From the NCBI RefSeq assembly GCF_016482785.1, contig NZ_JAEMXM010000009.1:1-64000 (forward strand): DNA of 64,000 nt. Reading direction: 5' to 3'. Below the pieces are notes generated by a model that was not told the DNA's origin, made no database searches, and saw nothing but the letters and a program-made list of their open reading frames with translations. The position numbers and the translations under genes are program-made. The DNA is from Paenibacillus alkalitolerans. GTDB lineage: Bacteria; Bacillota; Bacilli; Paenibacillales; YIM-B00363. Numbering within the stretch: position 1 is the first letter of the stretch; each line of letters opens with the position of its first letter. Below are positions 62,985 to 64,000 of this stretch, in pieces.

Positions 62985-64000
62985 ATGAAAGCAAGCGAAA
63001 TTCGAAGCAAATGGTTACAATTTTTCGAGAGTAAAGGACATAAAATCGAGCCGAGCGCTCCGCTCGTTCCGCACAACGATCCGACGCTGCTTTGGATCAA
63101 TGCGGGGATGGCGCCGCTTAAACCGTATTTCGACGGCCGGGTGAAACCGGATAATCCGCGGATCGCCAATGCGCAGAAATGCATTCGCACCAACGATATC
63201 GAGAACGTCGGCAAAACGCGCCGGCATCACACGTTCTTCGAAATGCTCGGCAACTTCTCCATCGGAGATTATTTTAAGGAAGAGGCGATTACATGGGCGT
63301 GGGAATTCCTTACGTCCCCGGAGTGGATAGGCTTCGATCCGGAGCGGTTGTCCGTGACGATTCATCCTGAGGATGAAGAAGCCTACAAGCTCTGGAATGA
63401 AAAAATAGGCATTCCCGCTGAGCGTATATTTAAGCTGGAGGACAACTTCTGGGACATCGGCGAAGGACCTTGCGGACCTTGTACAGAGATTTTCTACGAC
63501 CGCGGTCCGAAATACGGCGATCTGTCCGATCCCGAATGCACTCCCGGCGGCGAGAACGAACGGTTCCTTGAAGTGTGGAACTTGGTGTTTTCGCAATTTA
63601 ACCACAATAAAGACGGGTCGTATACGCCTCTGCCGAACAAAAACATCGATACGGGCGCAGGGCTCGAACGGTTTGCTTCCATACTTCAGGATGTCGATTC
63701 GAACTTTGACACCGATTTGTTCCGCCCGATCATCGACGCAGCTTGCCATATTTCCGGCGTGACCTACGGCAAGGACACCGACACGGATGTCGCTCTTAAA
63801 GTAATCGCCGATCATATCCGCACCGTCGTGTTCTCCGTCGGGGACGGGGTGCTGCCCGGCAACGAAGGCCGCGGTTACGTCATACGCCGACTTCTTCGCC
63901 GCGCGGTCCGCTACGGAAAGACGCTCGGCGTAGAGAAGCCGTTCTTGTATCAGCTGACTCCCGTGGTCGGCGAAATCATGGGCGTTTACTATTCGGAAGT
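62985..64000 (+). CDS. alaS: alanine-tRNA ligase (5' part, runs off window)
   Basis: Class II synthetase charging tRNA-Ala. The first 338 codons are in the window and remain open at its edge; the full protein is about 880 residues. Seen are the N-terminal [16 protein letters not shown], catalytic [14 protein letters not shown] and [15 protein letters not shown]. Also seen are the tRNA-recognition region [14 protein letters not shown] with [11 protein letters not shown], and [19 protein letters not shown]. The editing domain would lie beyond the window. CAGGAGGC precedes the ATG by about 8 nt. Confidence 0.97.
   Translation, partial: MKASEIRSKWLQFFESKGHKIEPSAPLVPHNDPTLLWINAGMAPLKPYFDGRVKPDNPRIANAQKCIRTNDIENVGKTRRHHTFFEMLGNFSIGDYFKEEAITWAWEFLTSPEWIGFDPERLSVTIHPEDEEAYKLWNEKIGIPAERIFKLEDNFWDIGEGPCGPCTEIFYDRGPKYGDLSDPECTPGGENERFLEVWNLVFSQFNHNKDGSYTPLPNKNIDTGAGLERFASILQDVDSNFDTDLFRPIIDAACHISGVTYGKDTDTDVALKVIADHIRTVVFSVGDGVLPGNEGRGYVIRRLLRRAVRYGKTLGVEKPFLYQLTPVVGEIMGVYYSE

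Overview
This window is chromosomal DNA of an endospore-forming, moderately GC-rich Bacillota, most like the Paenibacillaceae (Paenibacillus/Cohnella). The sporulation genes spoIVFA, spoIVFB, spo0B, bofC, a safA-like gene, a SpoIID-domain gene and spoVB show that it makes spores. Gene order over long stretches follows the Bacillus core: spoIVF-rplU-prp-rpmA-spo0B-obg-pheB, safA/bofC-ruvCAB-queA-tgt-yajC-(yrzE)-spoVB-comN-secDF-recJ-apt-relA-dtd, and hisS-aspS-tcdA-rarA then mnmA/cymR/iscS then alaS. No rRNA, tRNA, phage, insertion sequence or CRISPR array is visible.

Layout. 1-379: structured intergenic DNA with hairpins and a possible sigma-E promoter. 380-6655: SpoIVFA/SpoIVFB, an RNase E/G homologue, L21-Prp-L27 with an L21 leader, Spo0B and Obg. 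6798-12445: one amino-acid operon, pheB-hom-thrC-thrB-pheA-ilvE, with tightly overlapping genes and a terminator. 12446-13230: non-coding, holding a dispersed hairpin element and a degenerate tandem repeat. 13231-16933: SafA-like coat protein, BofC and an ArsB/NhaD-type transporter. 17120-24011: ruvC-ruvA-ruvB-spoIID-like-queA-tgt-yajC. 24129-33592: membrane genes, spoVB, comN, secD-secF-CDF-recJ-apt. 33640-37825: uraA (minus strand), relA, dtd. 37826-46426: an accessory carbohydrate locus (ABC importer, LacI regulator, PfkB kinase, GH4 enzyme, metallophosphoesterase, broken GH125 gene) with two near-identical palindromic operators and a CcpA cre box. 46427-54051: hemZ, T-box-controlled hisS-aspS, tcdA, rarA. 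54154-55508: a compact agr-like peptide-signalling locus. 55590-62443: DNA-alkylation repair genes, a CPBP protein, mnmA, cymR-iscS, a small zinc-ribbon protein and an AI-2E family transporter. 62444-64000: a Fur-box-like palindrome, then a T-box leader and the 5' part of alaS.

The most unusual content is: (1) the agr-like locus, which has an AgrB peptidase, a 44-residue AgrD-like precursor with serine where the ring-forming cysteine would be, and a membrane protein resembling an AgrC sensor that ends before any kinase domain; (2) a dispersed two-hairpin element in three copies plus one solo arm, whose first stem differs in sequence between copies but keeps its pairing; (3) five copies of a 23-bp repeat in alternating orientation between aspS and tcdA; (4) the sugar locus with its operators and decayed GH125 gene. 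All functions are assigned by reading the sequence; no database search was run.
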